Notes: generated by a model not told the origin, from the letters alone. Positions 7,638 through 17,356 are shown, numbered from the stretch's first letter. The stretch is DNA of 64,000 nucleotides from Pseudomonas benzenivorans (GCF_024397895.1 NZ_CP073346.1:3286001-3350000); one strand, 5' to 3'. Made by a program: numbers and translations.

Positions 7638-8990
7638 ATGCATATCCATATTCTCGGCATCTGCGGCACCTTCATGGGGTCGCTGGCCGTCCTGGCCAAG
7701 GAGCTGGGCCACCGGGTCACCGGTTCCGACGCCAATGTCTACCCGCCGATGAGCACCCAGCTCGAGGCCCAGGGCATCGAGCTGACCCAGGGCTACGACC
7801 CGGCGCAGCTGAGCCCGGCGCCGGACCTGGTGGTGATCGGCAACGCGCTGTCGCGCGGCAACCCGGCGGTCGAATATGTGCTCAACCAGGGCCTGCCCTA
7901 CGTCAGCGGGCCGCAGTGGCTGGCCGACCATGTGCTGCAGGGGCGTTGGGTGCTGGCGGTGGCTGGCACCCACGGCAAGACCAGCAGCTCGAGCATGCTC
8001 GCCTGGGTGCTGGAGCATGCCGGCATGAGTCCGGGCTTCCTGATCGGCGGGGTGCCGCAGAACTTCGGCGTGTCCGCACGCCTGGGCGGCACGCCGTTCT
8101 TCGTGGTCGAGGCCGACGAGTACGACAGCGCCTTCTTCGACAAGCGCAGCAAGTTCGTCCACTACCGCCCGCGCACCGCCATCCTCAATAACCTCGAGTT
8201 CGATCATGCGGATATTTTCCCTGATCTGGCGGCTATCGAGCGGCAGTTCCACCACCTGGTGCGGACCATTCCGGGAGACGGCCTGATTATCCATCCGCGC
8301 AGCGAAGCGGCGCTTGCCCGGGTCATCGACATGGGCTGCTGGACCCCGGTGCAGACTACTGGCGAGGACGGTCAGTGGCAGGCGCGCCTGCTCAGCGAGG
8401 ACGCTTCGCGCTTCGAGGTGCTGTTCGAGGGCAAGCCCGCCGGCATGGTCGACTGGCCGCTGACCGGCCGCCACAACGTCGCCAACGCCCTGGCGGTGCT
8501 GGCCGCGGCGCGCCACGTCGGCGTGCTGCCGGAGCTGGGCTGCGCGGCCCTGTGCCTGTTCAAGAACGCCAAGCGGCGCATGGAGAAGGTCGCCGAGGTC
8601 CGTGGCGTGACCCTCTACGACGACTTCGCCCATCACCCCACGGCCATCGCCACCACCCTCGACGGGCTGCGCAAGCGCATCGGCGACGGCAAGCTGATCG
8701 CCGTCATCGAGCCGCGCTCCAACTCGATGAAGCTCGGTGCCCACCGCGATGGCTTGCCGGCCTCGGTGACCCAGGCCGACTCGGTGTACTGGTACGCGCC
8801 GCCCAACCTCGGCTGGGACCTGGCGGCGACCGTCGCATCGAGTTCGGTGCCGACCCAGGTCTGCGACTCCCTGGAGGCGATCATCAAAGGGGTCACGGCC
8901 GAGGCCGCGCCCGGCACCCAGGTGGTGATCATGAGCAATGGCGGCTTCGGCGGCCTGCACGGCAAGCTGGCCGCGGCACTGGAGGCATAG
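7638..8990 (+). CDS. mpl: UDP-MurNAc:L-Ala-gamma-D-Glu-meso-DAP ligase
   Basis: 450 aa, the size of E. coli Mpl. It reattaches the recycled tripeptide L-Ala-gamma-D-Glu-mDap to UDP-MurNAc, bypassing MurC, MurD and MurE. The Mur ligase order is clear: a Rossmann-like N-terminal domain beginning [16 protein letters not shown], the ATP-binding loop GTHGKT at residues 110-115, the central domain with [19 protein letters not shown] and [11 protein letters not shown], and the C-terminal domain with [11 protein letters not shown]. The ATG has AGGGG about ten bases upstream. ubiX begins one base after its stop. Confidence 0.96.
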   Translation: MHIHILGICGTFMGSLAVLAKELGHRVTGSDANVYPPMSTQLEAQGIELTQGYDPAQLSPAPDLVVIGNALSRGNPAVEYVLNQGLPYVSGPQWLADHVLQGRWVLAVAGTHGKTSSSSMLAWVLEHAGMSPGFLIGGVPQNFGVSARLGGTPFFVVEADEYDSAFFDKRSKFVHYRPRTAILNNLEFDHADIFPDLAAIERQFHHLVRTIPGDGLIIHPRSEAALARVIDMGCWTPVQTTGEDGQWQARLLSEDASRFEVLFEGKPAGMVDWPLTGRHNVANALAVLAAARHVGVLPELGCAALCLFKNAKRRMEKVAEVRGVTLYDDFAHHPTAIATTLDGLRKRIGDGKLIAVIEPRSNSMKLGAHRDGLPASVTQADSVYWYAPPNLGWDLAATVASSSVPTQVCDSLEAIIKGVTAEAAPGTQVVIMSNGGFGGLHGKLAAALEA

Positions 8991-8991
8991 G

Positions 8992-9624
8992 ATGAGCGGA
9001 CCCGAGCGCGTCACCCTGGCGATGACCGGCGCCTCCGGCGCCCAGTACGGCCTGCGCCTGCTCGACTGCCTGGTGCAGGAGGATCGCGAGGTGCACTTCC
9101 TGATCTCCAAGGCGGCGCAGCTGGTCATGGCCACCGAAACCGACGTCAGCCTGCCGGCCAAGCCCCAGGCCATGCAGGCCTTTCTCAGCGAATACACCGG
9201 CGCCGCCCCCGGGCAGATTCGGGTCTACGGCAAGGAGGACTGGATGGCCCCGGTGGCTTCCGGCTCCGGCGCGCCCGGCGCGATGGTGGTGGTGCCGTGC
9301 TCGACCGGCACCTTGTCGGCCATCGCCACGGGGGCCTGCAACAACCTGATCGAGCGTGCCGCCGACGTGGTGCTGAAGGAGCGTCGCCAGCTGATCCTGG
9401 TGCCGCGCGAGGCGCCGCTGTCCAGCATCCACCTGGAGAACATGCTCAAGTTATCGAATCTGGGCGTGACCATACTGCCGGCGGCGCCGGGCTTCTATCA
9501 CCAGCCGCAGACCATCGATGACCTGATCGATTTCGTGGTGGCGCGCATCCTCAACTGCCTGAACATTCCCCAGGACATGCTGCCGCGCTGGGGCGAGCAC
9601 CATCAGGTCAGCGGCGATGACTGA
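8992..9624 (+). CDS. ubiX: Flavin prenyltransferase UbiX
   Basis: 210 aa. It makes prenylated FMN, the cofactor of the UbiD decarboxylase of ubiquinone synthesis. The frame extends 18 codons upstream into mpl, but [16 protein letters not shown] is the family start. Motifs: [13 protein letters not shown] (FMN binding), [19 protein letters not shown], and [19 protein letters not shown], the prenyl phosphate-binding region. It is arranged as an operon with mpl (one-base gap) and the lipoprotein gene that overlaps its last eight bases. Confidence 0.96.
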   Translation: MSGPERVTLAMTGASGAQYGLRLLDCLVQEDREVHFLISKAAQLVMATETDVSLPAKPQAMQAFLSEYTGAAPGQIRVYGKEDWMAPVASGSGAPGAMVVVPCSTGTLSAIATGACNNLIERAADVVLKERRQLILVPREAPLSSIHLENMLKLSNLGVTILPAAPGFYHQPQTIDDLIDFVVARILNCLNIPQDMLPRWGEHHQVSGDD

Positions 9625-9916
9625 GCGGGCCGGCCGAGCAGCCCTGGTGCTGCTGGCCATGGCCGTGCTGGGCGGTTGCGCCAGCGTGCGCACCCTGGAT
9701 GCGGCCAAGCCCGGCGCCCCGGTGATCTACGCCGGCACCCGCCTGGACTGGTATGCGCTCAACGGTGGTTGCTGTCCGGTGGATCGCTTCGGCGCAGAGG
9801 CGCCGCCCTATGCTGGCCTCGACCTGCCGGCCAGCGCCCTGCTGGACACCCTGTTGTTGCCCTTCTCCCTGGCCGTCGAGCTGGGCGTGAGCTTGGGTGT
9901 CAGTGGCGGCCTGTAG
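9617..9916 (+). CDS. YceK/YidQ family lipoprotein
   Basis: 99 aa, with a lipoprotein signal peptide whose lipobox is LGGC (Cys about residue 21). The mature part has the family pattern: [14 protein letters not shown], then [23 protein letters not shown] and a hydrophobic end. The product should be an outer or inner membrane lipoprotein of unknown function. It overlaps the ubiX stop by eight bases and so is probably translated with it. Confidence 0.85.
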   Translation: MTERAGRAALVLLAMAVLGGCASVRTLDAAKPGAPVIYAGTRLDWYALNGGCCPVDRFGAEAPPYAGLDLPASALLDTLLLPFSLAVELGVSLGVSGGL

Positions 9917-9922
9917 CCGCGC

Positions 9923-10294
9923 TCACCAGTGTTTCAGCCAGCGGTTCCAGCGGTACAGGCCGCGGGCAAAGCCGTTGTAGCCCCAGCGCGCCAGCAGGTG
10001 GACGCCGGGCAGGCGCAGCAGTCGACCGAGCCAGCGTTGGCCACGGGTGCGCTGGAACAGTTCGGCGAAGGCATCCACGCCGACCGCGACGTGCCCTGAC
10101 TCGTCCTTGAGGTAGAGGCGTTCGCGCACCTGCTCCAGCCCACTGTCCAGCTCCTCGACGGCTTCTGGCCGCTGGTGCACGTCGATCCAGTCGATGGCGC
10201 AGCTGGCGCCGCGTGCCATGCGCGCACGCTGGTCCTCGATACCGGCTTTGCAGACCGGGCAGGCGCCGTTGTAGAAAACCCTGAGTTTGCTCAT
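9923..10294 (-). CDS. DCC family thiol-disulfide oxidoreductase (DUF393)
   Basis: 123 aa beginning MSKLRVFYNGACPVC; a further ATG five codons upstream is less likely. The hallmark is the N-terminal DCC-like motif, here NGACPVCKAGI, with a CxxC thiol pair after a beta strand. WIDVHQRPEAVEEL and GHVAVGVDAFAELFQR follow as in the family. The C-terminus is basic and aromatic (YRWNRWLKHW). The family is predicted to handle disulfides; no partner is evident. It is convergent with the lipoprotein gene, only six bases apart. Confidence 0.85.
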   Translation of the reverse strand: MSKLRVFYNGACPVCKAGIEDQRARMARGASCAIDWIDVHQRPEAVEELDSGLEQVRERLYLKDESGHVAVGVDAFAELFQRTRGQRWLGRLLRLPGVHLLARWGYNGFARGLYRWNRWLKHW

Positions 10295-10396
10295 GGAGTT
10301 ACCCGCCAAACGCAGTTGTCGCAGCCATCAGCCTGGCACGGATCGGCGCCTCAGGCATCCTGCCGCCGGACGAGGAGCAGGACGCGTTGCCCGGGG

Positions 10397-13012
10397 TTAG
10401 GGTTCGATCGCGTCCGGGGTGAGCGGCGGGGCGCCGCCTAGCCGCGCTGCGCTCGACCAGTCCTGCAGGTGTCCCACCACACGGGGTGCGCCAAACAGAT
10501 AACCCTGGAACCTGTGGCATCCCAGCTGCAGCAGGGCATCGCGCTGCTCCGGCGTCTCCACCCCTTCGGCGATCACCGCCAGCTCCAGGCTGTTGGCCAG
10601 GGCAATGATGGTGCGCACGATGATCGCGTCGTTGCTCGACAGCTGCAGGTCATGCACGAAGGAACGGTCGATCTTCAGCTGGTTCAGGGGCAGGCGCTTG
10701 AGCTGGCTGAGTGAGGAGTAGCCGGTGCCGAAGTCGTCCAGGGAGAACTGTATGCCCTTGTTCTTGAGCTGGTTCATCTTGACGATCAGGGCGTCGACGT
10801 CTTCGACCAGCAGGCTCTCGGTCAGCTCGAGCTCCAGGCGCAGCGGGTTGGCGCCGGTCTCCTCCAGCACGGCCAGTACCTCGTTGACGAAGTCGGGGTG
10901 ATGAAACTGCCGCGCGCTGACGTTGACGGCCAGGCTCAGTCCCGCCCATTCGGGGTTGCGGGCCCAGGCCGCCAGCTGCTGGCAGGCGCTGCGCAGGACC
11001 CACTGGCCCAGGGGCAGGATCAGGCCGCAGCGTTCGGCCGCCGGGATGAACTCCATCGGCGGCACCAGGCCTCGGCTCGGGTGTTGCCAGCGCACCAGCA
11101 CCTCGGCGCCCAGCAGGCGTCCCCTATGGTCCACCTGGGGTTGATAGTGCAGGACGAAGTCGTTGTGCTGGAGGCCCTTGCGCAGTTCGCTTTCCAGCGT
11201 GGTGCGCACGGTGATCCGCGCCTGCATCTCCGGGTTGAAGAACCTGAGGGTATTGCGTCCCGCCGACTTGGCTTCGTACATGGCGAGGTCGGCCCGCTTG
11301 AGCAGATCTTCCACCGAGCTGCGGGACTCTGAGAGCAGGGCGATGCCCAGGCTGGCGGTGCAGATATGTTGGCGGCCGAGCAGGGTGTAAGGCTCGGCCA
11401 GCGCCTGAAGCGTCTTGCTGGCCACATTCTCGATCTGCGCCAGGGCCTCGTCCGGGCGGGCGCTCAGGTCCTCGATCATCACCACGAACTCGTCGCCGCC
11501 CAGGCGTGCGACGGTGTCCTCGGTGCGCGCCTGGCCGCCCAGGCGTTGGGCGACCAGCTGGAGCAGCTGATCGCCGACGTCGTGGCCGAAGGTGTCGTTG
11601 AGGTCCTTGAAGTTATCCAGGTCGATGAACAGCAAGGCGCCTTCGCCGCAGCGCCGCGAGCGGCGCACCAGGGCGTGCTGCAGACGATCGAGCAGCAGGC
11701 GCCTGTTGGCCAGGCCGGTAAGCGGGTCGTAGAACGCCAGGCGGTGGATTTCGTCGCGGTTCCTCTTGTGCTCGGTGATGTCGGTGGAAATACCGCACAG
11801 GGCGTAGATGCTTCCATCAGGATGGCGCAGGGGCAGCTTCACGGAGAGGAAGGTCCGCTCGCCGTCGGTCTTCAGGTTGTGGTTGGTTTCCTCTTTCTCG
11901 ACCCGTTCGCCGAGCTCCAGCACGCGTCGATCATTGTTCTGCAGGTTGTGGGCGGTGGCCGCGTCGAAAAACTCCTCGTCGGTGTGTCCGACCACTTCCT
12001 CCGGGCGCTTGCCGAACAGCTCGCAGACCTTGCGGTTGGCATACTGGTAGCGCAGCTGCTGATCCTTGATGTAGATGTAGGCCTCGACGCTATCGAGGAT
12101 GGTGTTCAGGCGAGCCTCGCTGGCCCGCAGGTGCCAGGTCTTTTCGGCGACCTGGCGGCGCAACAGCATGGCCCCGCCGAAGGTCGTCAGCAGCAAGGCG
12201 ATCAGGCCCGCCAGCCCCCACCAGATAGCGGGCGGAACCTGCGTGCGCAAACCTTCCGGTTTCCAGCGCTGCAGGGTCTGGCGGTAGAACGAATCGGGCG
12301 CCTGTTCCCAGGCCCGCAACTGCTGGTCGATGGCGCCCAGCAGGTCGGCGTTCGCGCCCTTGCGCGTGGCGTAGAACATGCGCAGCGGCGGGAACATGAG
12401 CGGCGTGCCGAACAGACCGTACTCGCCGGCGTAGCGGTCGCCGAACTGCTTGTTGGCCACCGCCGCGTCGGCCAGGCCGCTGCTCACCAGGGCAAAGCCC
12501 TGGTCGAGACTGGCGACCGGCAGCAGGGTGGCCCGCAGGTCGCTGCTGGGCAGGAAGCCCAGGAGGTAGTCCTGCTGGATGGAGCCTTCGAGCACGGCGA
12601 TGCGGCGGTCCTTGAGATCCTCGGGTGACAGCAGCTCGAGGTTCTTGCGGCTGTAGAGCTGCGACCAGCTGTACAGGGCGGGTATGTGGTGGAAGTCGAA
12701 CCGCTTTGCGCGCTCTTCGCTGTAGGCCACATCGGGCAGCAAATCCAGTTCGCCACGTTGGAGCAGGCTCAGGCAGGTCTGCCAGTCGCAGGGCACGACC
12801 CGCAGGCGCCAGTCTTGCTGGCGCGCCATCTCCACCAGCAACTCGCCGAAAATACCGGAAGGCTGGCCGTCGTGGCTCAGGGCGATCTTGGGCAGGTTGT
12901 CATAGACCCCGACCCGGACGTCTCGGGGTTGCGCCCAGAGGTCGCAGGCGAGTGCGGACAGCAGGCTCAGGGTACTGGCGATGGCAAGGCGACGGGCGCG
13001 GTGGGACAGCAT
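10397..13012 (-). CDS. Periplasmic-sensor PAS-GGDEF-EAL cyclic-di-GMP enzyme
   Basis: 871 aa, GAGAGG ribosome binding site. A signal peptide (to about residue 27) is followed by a family 3 solute-binding domain (about 30-245: VRVGVYDNLPKIA, RGELDLLPDVAYSEER), a membrane helix (about 262-285), a PAS domain (about 300-410: ILDSVEAYIYIKDQQL), a diguanylate cyclase domain with intact GGDEF at 505-509, and an EAL phosphodiesterase domain. The EAL signature is EVL at 637-639, and the other catalytic blocks are intact (ELELTES, DDFGTGYSS, VIAEGVET), so both activities are plausible. It probably binds a small periplasmic ligand, perhaps an amino acid, and adjusts cyclic-di-GMP. It is transcribed alone. 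Confidence 0.93.
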   Translation of the reverse strand: MLSHRARRLAIASTLSLLSALACDLWAQPRDVRVGVYDNLPKIALSHDGQPSGIFGELLVEMARQQDWRLRVVPCDWQTCLSLLQRGELDLLPDVAYSEERAKRFDFHHIPALYSWSQLYSRKNLELLSPEDLKDRRIAVLEGSIQQDYLLGFLPSSDLRATLLPVASLDQGFALVSSGLADAAVANKQFGDRYAGEYGLFGTPLMFPPLRMFYATRKGANADLLGAIDQQLRAWEQAPDSFYRQTLQRWKPEGLRTQVPPAIWWGLAGLIALLLTTFGGAMLLRRQVAEKTWHLRASEARLNTILDSVEAYIYIKDQQLRYQYANRKVCELFGKRPEEVVGHTDEEFFDAATAHNLQNNDRRVLELGERVEKEETNHNLKTDGERTFLSVKLPLRHPDGSIYALCGISTDITEHKRNRDEIHRLAFYDPLTGLANRRLLLDRLQHALVRRSRRCGEGALLFIDLDNFKDLNDTFGHDVGDQLLQLVAQRLGGQARTEDTVARLGGDEFVVMIEDLSARPDEALAQIENVASKTLQALAEPYTLLGRQHICTASLGIALLSESRSSVEDLLKRADLAMYEAKSAGRNTLRFFNPEMQARITVRTTLESELRKGLQHNDFVLHYQPQVDHRGRLLGAEVLVRWQHPSRGLVPPMEFIPAAERCGLILPLGQWVLRSACQQLAAWARNPEWAGLSLAVNVSARQFHHPDFVNEVLAVLEETGANPLRLELELTESLLVEDVDALIVKMNQLKNKGIQFSLDDFGTGYSSLSQLKRLPLNQLKIDRSFVHDLQLSSNDAIIVRTIIALANSLELAVIAEGVETPEQRDALLQLGCHRFQGYLFGAPRVVGHLQDWSSAARLGGAPPLTPDAIEP

Positions 13013-13105
13013 AGGCCGCCTCTCTGAGAATCGCCCATGGTTTAGGGGGTTATCGCATGAGACGATCGAAATAGCAGTAGTGTCAAGTGGCCAAGCTGCT
13101 GCGGC

Positions 13106-13735
13106 CTATTGCGCCCAGCCGGAATACACGTAGGTCATCGGCCTGGGGCCTTTCAGGTAGCGCGTCTGCAACGCCCCGACGTGAAAGCCGCCGGCGGCGA
13201 TCAGCGCCGGGATATCGCGATCCAGGTGGCAGCCTCCCGCCAGAGGTTTCCAATAAGGCGTCAGACGCTGCTGCCAGCGGACCACGCCGGCGTCCGGCGC
13301 CAGGCCGTGTTCGCAGAACAGCAGGCGGCCGCCAGGCTTGAGCACCCGGCGCATTTCCCGCAGCGCGGCCACGGCATCGGGGATGGTGCACAGGGTAAAG
13401 GTGCAGACGATGCTGTCGAAGCTGGCGTCGGCGGCCTGGATCTGCCCCAGCTCCAGGGCAATCATTTCCACTGGTATGGCGATCTGCGCGGCGCGCTGTC
13501 TGGCCAGCTTCTGCATGGCCGCGCTGGGGTCGACGCCGACGATGGCGCTGACTTGCCGCCCATCGTAGAAGGCCAGGTTGAGGCCGCTGCCGATGCCGAT
13601 CTCCAGCACCCGGCCATGGGCCTGGGGCACGATCTGCGCGCGCGTCTGCATGACCTCGCCCAGGCCACAGGCGAAGTCGATCAGGTGCGGCAGTAGATAG
13701 CGGTCATACAGCTGCATGGCCTTGCCAGCAGCCAT
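13106..13735 (-). CDS. Class I SAM-dependent methyltransferase
   Basis: 209 aa from MAAGKAMQLYDRY; the frame is open further upstream inside the next gene. The ATG shares one base with the stop of the DUF5629 gene (TGATG), which points to coupled translation. SAM-binding motif I is VLEIGIGSGLNLAFYD. The acidic residue of motif II lies in IVGVDPSAAM, followed by FDSIVCTFTLCTIPD and LREMRRVLKPGGRLLFCEHG, as in the methyltransferase 11 fold close to UbiE and mammalian METTL7. The substrate is unknown. Confidence 0.87.
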   Translation of the reverse strand: MAAGKAMQLYDRYLLPHLIDFACGLGEVMQTRAQIVPQAHGRVLEIGIGSGLNLAFYDGRQVSAIVGVDPSAAMQKLARQRAAQIAIPVEMIALELGQIQAADASFDSIVCTFTLCTIPDAVAALREMRRVLKPGGRLLFCEHGLAPDAGVVRWQQRLTPYWKPLAGGCHLDRDIPALIAAGGFHVGALQTRYLKGPRPMTYVYSGWAQ

Positions 13736-14094
13736 CAGACGTCTTCGCCCGGCTCGGGCTCGCCCTCGTCGTGCTCGTTGTCGCCGCTGATGGCGGCGAG
13801 ACACTTGACCAGATGGCGCTCGTCGCCTTCGCTCAGGCTCCAGCTGTCGTGTTCGGCATCGAAGCTGGCGGCCATCACCGCGCCCAGGGAGAACTGCCAG
13901 TGGCGGAGGGTGCGACCGTCCAGGCCTTCGGCCTTGAGCAAGGGTTTGCGCTGACTGTCGGCGCCGGCCGAGCCGGCGCTGACCTGGGCCAGCAATTCGT
14001 TGTCCAGGCTGAACTGCCAGGCATACAGGCCGTCGACTTCAAGCATGTCGGCGGCTTGCAGGGCATCGATCAGGCTGCTGTGGGGTGTGCTCAT
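13735..14094 (-). CDS. DUF5629 family protein
   Basis: 119 aa soluble protein with no signal peptide or membrane helix. It reads SLIDALQAADMLEVDGLYAW, then HWQFSLGAVMAASFD, and an acidic tail (NEHDEGEPEPGEDV). DUF5629 is a small family that I know only from Pseudomonas, without a known role. Its stop overlaps the start of the methyltransferase gene, so the two are probably co-translated. Confidence 0.75.
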   Translation of the reverse strand: MSTPHSSLIDALQAADMLEVDGLYAWQFSLDNELLAQVSAGSAGADSQRKPLLKAEGLDGRTLRHWQFSLGAVMAASFDAEHDSWSLSEGDERHLVKCLAAISGDNEHDEGEPEPGEDV

Positions 14095-14124
14095 GTCGGG
14101 GCTCTTTTCCAGTTCGGGAGGGGC

Positions 14125-14766
14125 CTAGCGGCCGAGGCGGCGCAGGCGGTCGGACTCGATCACCCGCACGCCGTCGTCTTCTTCCAGGGCCAGGCGCCAG
14201 AGGGCGCGGGCCAGCACGGTGGCCTCGATGCCGCCGTACTTGCCGGGCAACCAGCGCAGCAGCGGCGCGGCAAGGCGTTCGCCGAGGCGGAATTCGCGGC
14301 GTGGGCCGAGCAGCAGGGACGGCCGCACCAGGGTCAGCTGCGGCCAGTCCTGCGCCATCAGGGCCTGCTCCATTTCACCCTTGATCCGGTTGTAGAACAC
14401 CGAGGACTGCGGGTCCGCGCCCAGGGCGCTGATCACCAGCAGGTGGCGGGCACCCAGCTCGCGGGCGCGCTCGGCGAAGGCCAGCACCAGGTCATGGTCG
14501 ACGGCGCGAAAGGCTTCCTGTGACCCGGCCTGCCTGATCGTGCTGCCCAGGCAACAGAACGCCGTGTCGATAGGGCCGCTGAGTTGCGGCAGCGACTCGA
14601 GCAGTTCGCCGACCGGGTTGTCCAGGTGCGGGTGCTCGGCCAACGGCCGCCGGCTCGGCGCCAGCACGCGTTCCACCGTGGGCTCGCTGAGCAGGCGGTC
14701 CAGCAGGTGCTCGCCGGTCAGTCCGGTGGCGCCGGCGAGAAGGATGCGCTGGGGCGTCAAATACAT
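14125..14766 (-). CDS. NAD(P)-binding atypical short-chain dehydrogenase
   Basis: 213 aa. The Rossmann nucleotide-binding motif is at the N-terminus ([19 protein letters not shown]). It is followed by [38 protein letters not shown] (a Ser/Tyr/Lys-like active-site arrangement) and a segment resembling HTATIP2/TIP30-type proteins ([28 protein letters not shown], shown as two parts). Substrate unknown. It lies 31 bases from DUF5629 on the same strand and may be part of one transcript with it. Confidence 0.85.
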   Translation of the reverse strand: MYLTPQRILLAGATGLTGEHLLDRLLSEPTVERVLAPSRRPLAEHPHLDNPVGELLESLPQLSGPIDTAFCCLGSTIRQAGSQEAFRAVDHDLVLAFAERARELGARHLLVISALGADPQSSVFYNRIKGEMEQALMAQDWPQLTLVRPSLLLGPRREFRLGERLAAPLLRWLPGKYGGIEATVLARALWRLALEEDDGVRVIESDRLRRLGR

Positions 14767-14798
14767 AGAGTTCGGATCTCCGCTGGTTATCGCTCAGC

Positions 14799-16526
14799 TT
14801 AGTGGCTGCTCGTCGATTTGTCGGTGGGCGCCGCGCCCAAGGCGGGCTTGGCCTGCTGCCGGCGGTACTCACGCCAGTGCGCAAGGACCGCTTCGGGGGC
14901 CCAGATCTGCGGCTCGGAGGGCTCGAAGCCGTCGGCCTCCTCACGCACCGCGACCTGCGCCTTGGCCAGTTCGAAGGCCTGCTGCAGGTCATCGGTCTGC
15001 TGTAGCGCCTCGGCGAACAGCGCCCGGCCGAAATAGGTGAAGTCGTTCTCCTCCGAGCAGCCGAAGGACACCCGGTCGGCACGGGCGGCGGTCATGACCA
15101 GGGTCTTGTCGTCCTTTAGCTTGGGAATGAAGCCGCCGGAGTAGCAGGCCGAGATCACCAGCACCTTGTGTCGCTCGCGCAACGGCTGCAGCAGGGTGGC
15201 CAGCTCGTCGGCGGGCAGGTCGGCCAGCTGCAGGCGCGGCTGGTAGAGGTTCAGCTCGTGCTGGCGCGAGCCGTGACTGGTCAGGTAGATGAATACCAGG
15301 TCTTCCGGGCCGCTACGTTCGGCCAGGGCCTGCACCGCACGGCGCAGGCTCTCGCGGGTGGCCAGTGGGCGGTCGGCGAGGTGGTCGCGGTGGTTGGCCA
15401 GGGTCAGGCTGCCGTAGGCGGCGAAGCGCTCGCCGAGCAGGCGGGCGACGTAATCGGCCTCGCGCAGGAACACGCTCTGTTTGCCGTCGCCGGCCAGGGT
15501 CAGGGCGTAGAGTTCGATCCGCGCAGTGGAGAGGGGCAGCGCGGCGATGGCCTCCTCGAGCAGGCGGCCCTGTTCCAGCAGGCCCAGCTCCAGCGCGTCG
15601 GGCAGGCGGCGTCCCTGCTCGTCGCGCACCCAGCGGCCGCGCTGCCAGCTGCCGGCCTGCGTGCTGCCATCGGCAAGGGTCAGGGTGCCGGTGCCGGCGT
15701 ATTCGCCATGGGCAAACTCACCCTCGTAGTGGCTGCCGTCGGGTAGGCGCAAGTGCCCCTGGCCGTGATAGCTCCAGTTGCCGAACTGGCCTCGGTAATG
15801 CTCGCCGTCGGCGCCCTGGAACTGGCCGGCACCGCTCAGGGCGCCGTCGACGAAGTGCCCGCTCCAGGCATCGCCGCTGGCGCTCTGGTAGCGGCCTTTG
15901 CCGTGGAACTGGCTGTTGCGGAACGCGCCGCTGTAGAGGTCGCCGTCGGCGCCCTGATAGCTGCCCTGGCCGTGCAGCTGTCCGCTCTTGAATTCGCCGC
16001 TGAAGCGGCTGCCGTAGGCGTCGCGGCGCAGGCCATGGCCGTGGGGCTGGCCCTTGCGGAACTGGCCCTGGTAGCTGCTGCCATCGGCCCATTCGAGGCT
16101 GCCCTCGCCGTCGAACAGGCCGCGCTTGAACTCGCCGCGATAGACCTGGCCGTTGTGCTCGAGGGAGCCCTCGCCGGCGAATCGACCCTCGACGAAGCCG
16201 CCCTGGTAGTGGCTGCCGTCGCGCTGGCGCAGGTTGCCCTGGCCATGAAAGGTGCCGAAGCGGAAGTCGCCGACATACTGCTCGCCATTGGGCCCGCGCC
16301 ATTCGCCGGCGCCGTGCAGTTGGCCATCCTTGAAGGTGCCGCTGAACCAGCTGCCGTTGCGGTAGTCGAGTCGCCCGGGGCCCTGCAGCAAACCGTCGAC
16401 CACCGCGCCGCGGTAGCGCCCGCCGTCGGGCAGGATGGCGTCCGGCGGCAGCAGCGGCTCCCCGTCGCCGCAGGCGGCGAGCAGCAGGGCGAAGCTGAAG
16501 GGAGCCAGGTTGGCGAGCAGGCGCAT
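14799..16526 (-). CDS. MORN-repeat lipoprotein with C-terminal C13 (legumain/caspase-like) peptidase domain
   Basis: 575 aa from MRLLANLAPF (an ATG three codons upstream is possible; neither has a clear ribosome binding site). The lipobox is LLAAC near residue 19. Residues about 36-300 hold eleven or twelve MORN repeats of about 23 residues, with the pattern YxGxFxxGxxHGxGxxxxxDG. The last 250 residues form a C13-type clan CD peptidase: FIYLTSHGS supplies the catalytic His and LVISACYSGGFIPKL the catalytic Cys. Both residues are present, so the enzyme may be active. The lipid anchor places it in the envelope. The substrate is unknown. It is not obviously in an operon. Confidence 0.85.
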   Translation of the reverse strand: MRLLANLAPFSFALLLAACGDGEPLLPPDAILPDGGRYRGAVVDGLLQGPGRLDYRNGSWFSGTFKDGQLHGAGEWRGPNGEQYVGDFRFGTFHGQGNLRQRDGSHYQGGFVEGRFAGEGSLEHNGQVYRGEFKRGLFDGEGSLEWADGSSYQGQFRKGQPHGHGLRRDAYGSRFSGEFKSGQLHGQGSYQGADGDLYSGAFRNSQFHGKGRYQSASGDAWSGHFVDGALSGAGQFQGADGEHYRGQFGNWSYHGQGHLRLPDGSHYEGEFAHGEYAGTGTLTLADGSTQAGSWQRGRWVRDEQGRRLPDALELGLLEQGRLLEEAIAALPLSTARIELYALTLAGDGKQSVFLREADYVARLLGERFAAYGSLTLANHRDHLADRPLATRESLRRAVQALAERSGPEDLVFIYLTSHGSRQHELNLYQPRLQLADLPADELATLLQPLRERHKVLVISACYSGGFIPKLKDDKTLVMTAARADRVSFGCSEENDFTYFGRALFAEALQQTDDLQQAFELAKAQVAVREEADGFEPSEPQIWAPEAVLAHWREYRRQQAKPALGAAPTDKSTSSH

Positions 16527-16658
16527 GTCGAGCATCCGGTTCTAAGCGATGACGGCAGTATGCCGCAAAGTGCGGCGCGCGCGGTGCTGTGCTGCACAGG
16601 GCGGAGGTGTGACGAGGTGCTCGCGGCCAGGCGCGAGCACCCCGACGGGGTCACGGGT

Positions 16659-17114
16659 TCAGACGAAGCAGAGGGTCAGCGGTTCGGCGATATAGGCCGG
16701 TTTTTCCTGGCCCTCGATCTCCAGTACGACGCGGGCCTTGAGCAGCCACTGGCCGGGGTTCTTCTCGTTGGCATCGGTCAGGCTGACTGCCAGGCGCACC
16801 CGGGAACCGACCTTGACCGGCTGGATGAAGCGCACGCTGTCGAGGCCGTAGTTGACCGCCATCTTCAGGCCCTGGGGCATGATCATGAGGCCTTCCATCA
16901 GCTTGGGGATCAGCGACAGGGAGAGGAAACCGTGAGCGATGGTGCCGCCGAACGGTGTCTGCCTGGCCTTCTCCGGATCGACGTGGATGAACTGGTGGTC
17001 GCCGGTGCATTCGGCGAATTGGTTGATGCGATCCTGGTCGATGGTCAACCAGTCGGAGCGTCCGAGCTCCTTGCCTACATAGTCTTTGAGTTGTGCGACG
17101 GGTACTGACGACAT
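16659..17114 (-). CDS. MaoC family (R)-specific enoyl-CoA hydratase-like protein
   Basis: 151 aa beginning MSSVPVAQLKDYVG, with GGAGGA six bases before the ATG; the longer open frame upstream is not used. The hot-dog fold hydratase signature is present: FAECTGDHQFIHVDPEKA supplies the catalytic Asp and His, then TPFGGTIAHGFLSLSLIPKL. The MaoC family hydrates trans-2-enoyl-CoA, for example in fatty acid or polyhydroxyalkanoate metabolism. No fatty acid gene adjoins it. Confidence 0.9.
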   Translation of the reverse strand: MSSVPVAQLKDYVGKELGRSDWLTIDQDRINQFAECTGDHQFIHVDPEKARQTPFGGTIAHGFLSLSLIPKLMEGLMIMPQGLKMAVNYGLDSVRFIQPVKVGSRVRLAVSLTDANEKNPGQWLLKARVVLEIEGQEKPAYIAEPLTLCFV

Positions 17115-17248
17115 ACGTCCTCCATGATGAGAAGGGCGCCTGGTTCTACAGAATAGAAACGCCCGTACCAAGATCACCATGGCGCAGGCGCCGGGTCAAG
17201 CGCAGCGCTTCGTCGAATGGCAGGGTATAGAGCGACCGAGGGGCGGCC

Positions 17249-17254
17249 TATAAT
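17249..17254 (+). promoter_or_regulatory. Possible -10 box upstream of the lrgA-like gene
   Basis: A perfect TATAAT lies 102 bases before the ATG of the CidA/LrgA gene. The matching -35 position (TATAGA) is poor, so an activator or another sigma factor may be needed, or the match may be chance. Confidence 0.35.
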
Positions 17255-17356
17255 GGCCGCGTTTTTGCCCGGGAGCCGCTGCTGTCAGGCATTGCCCTTT
17301 ACGCTCCTTGTCTGCGCCCGCCCGCGGCGGGCCGACCCCGGTTTCGGAGAATTTTC

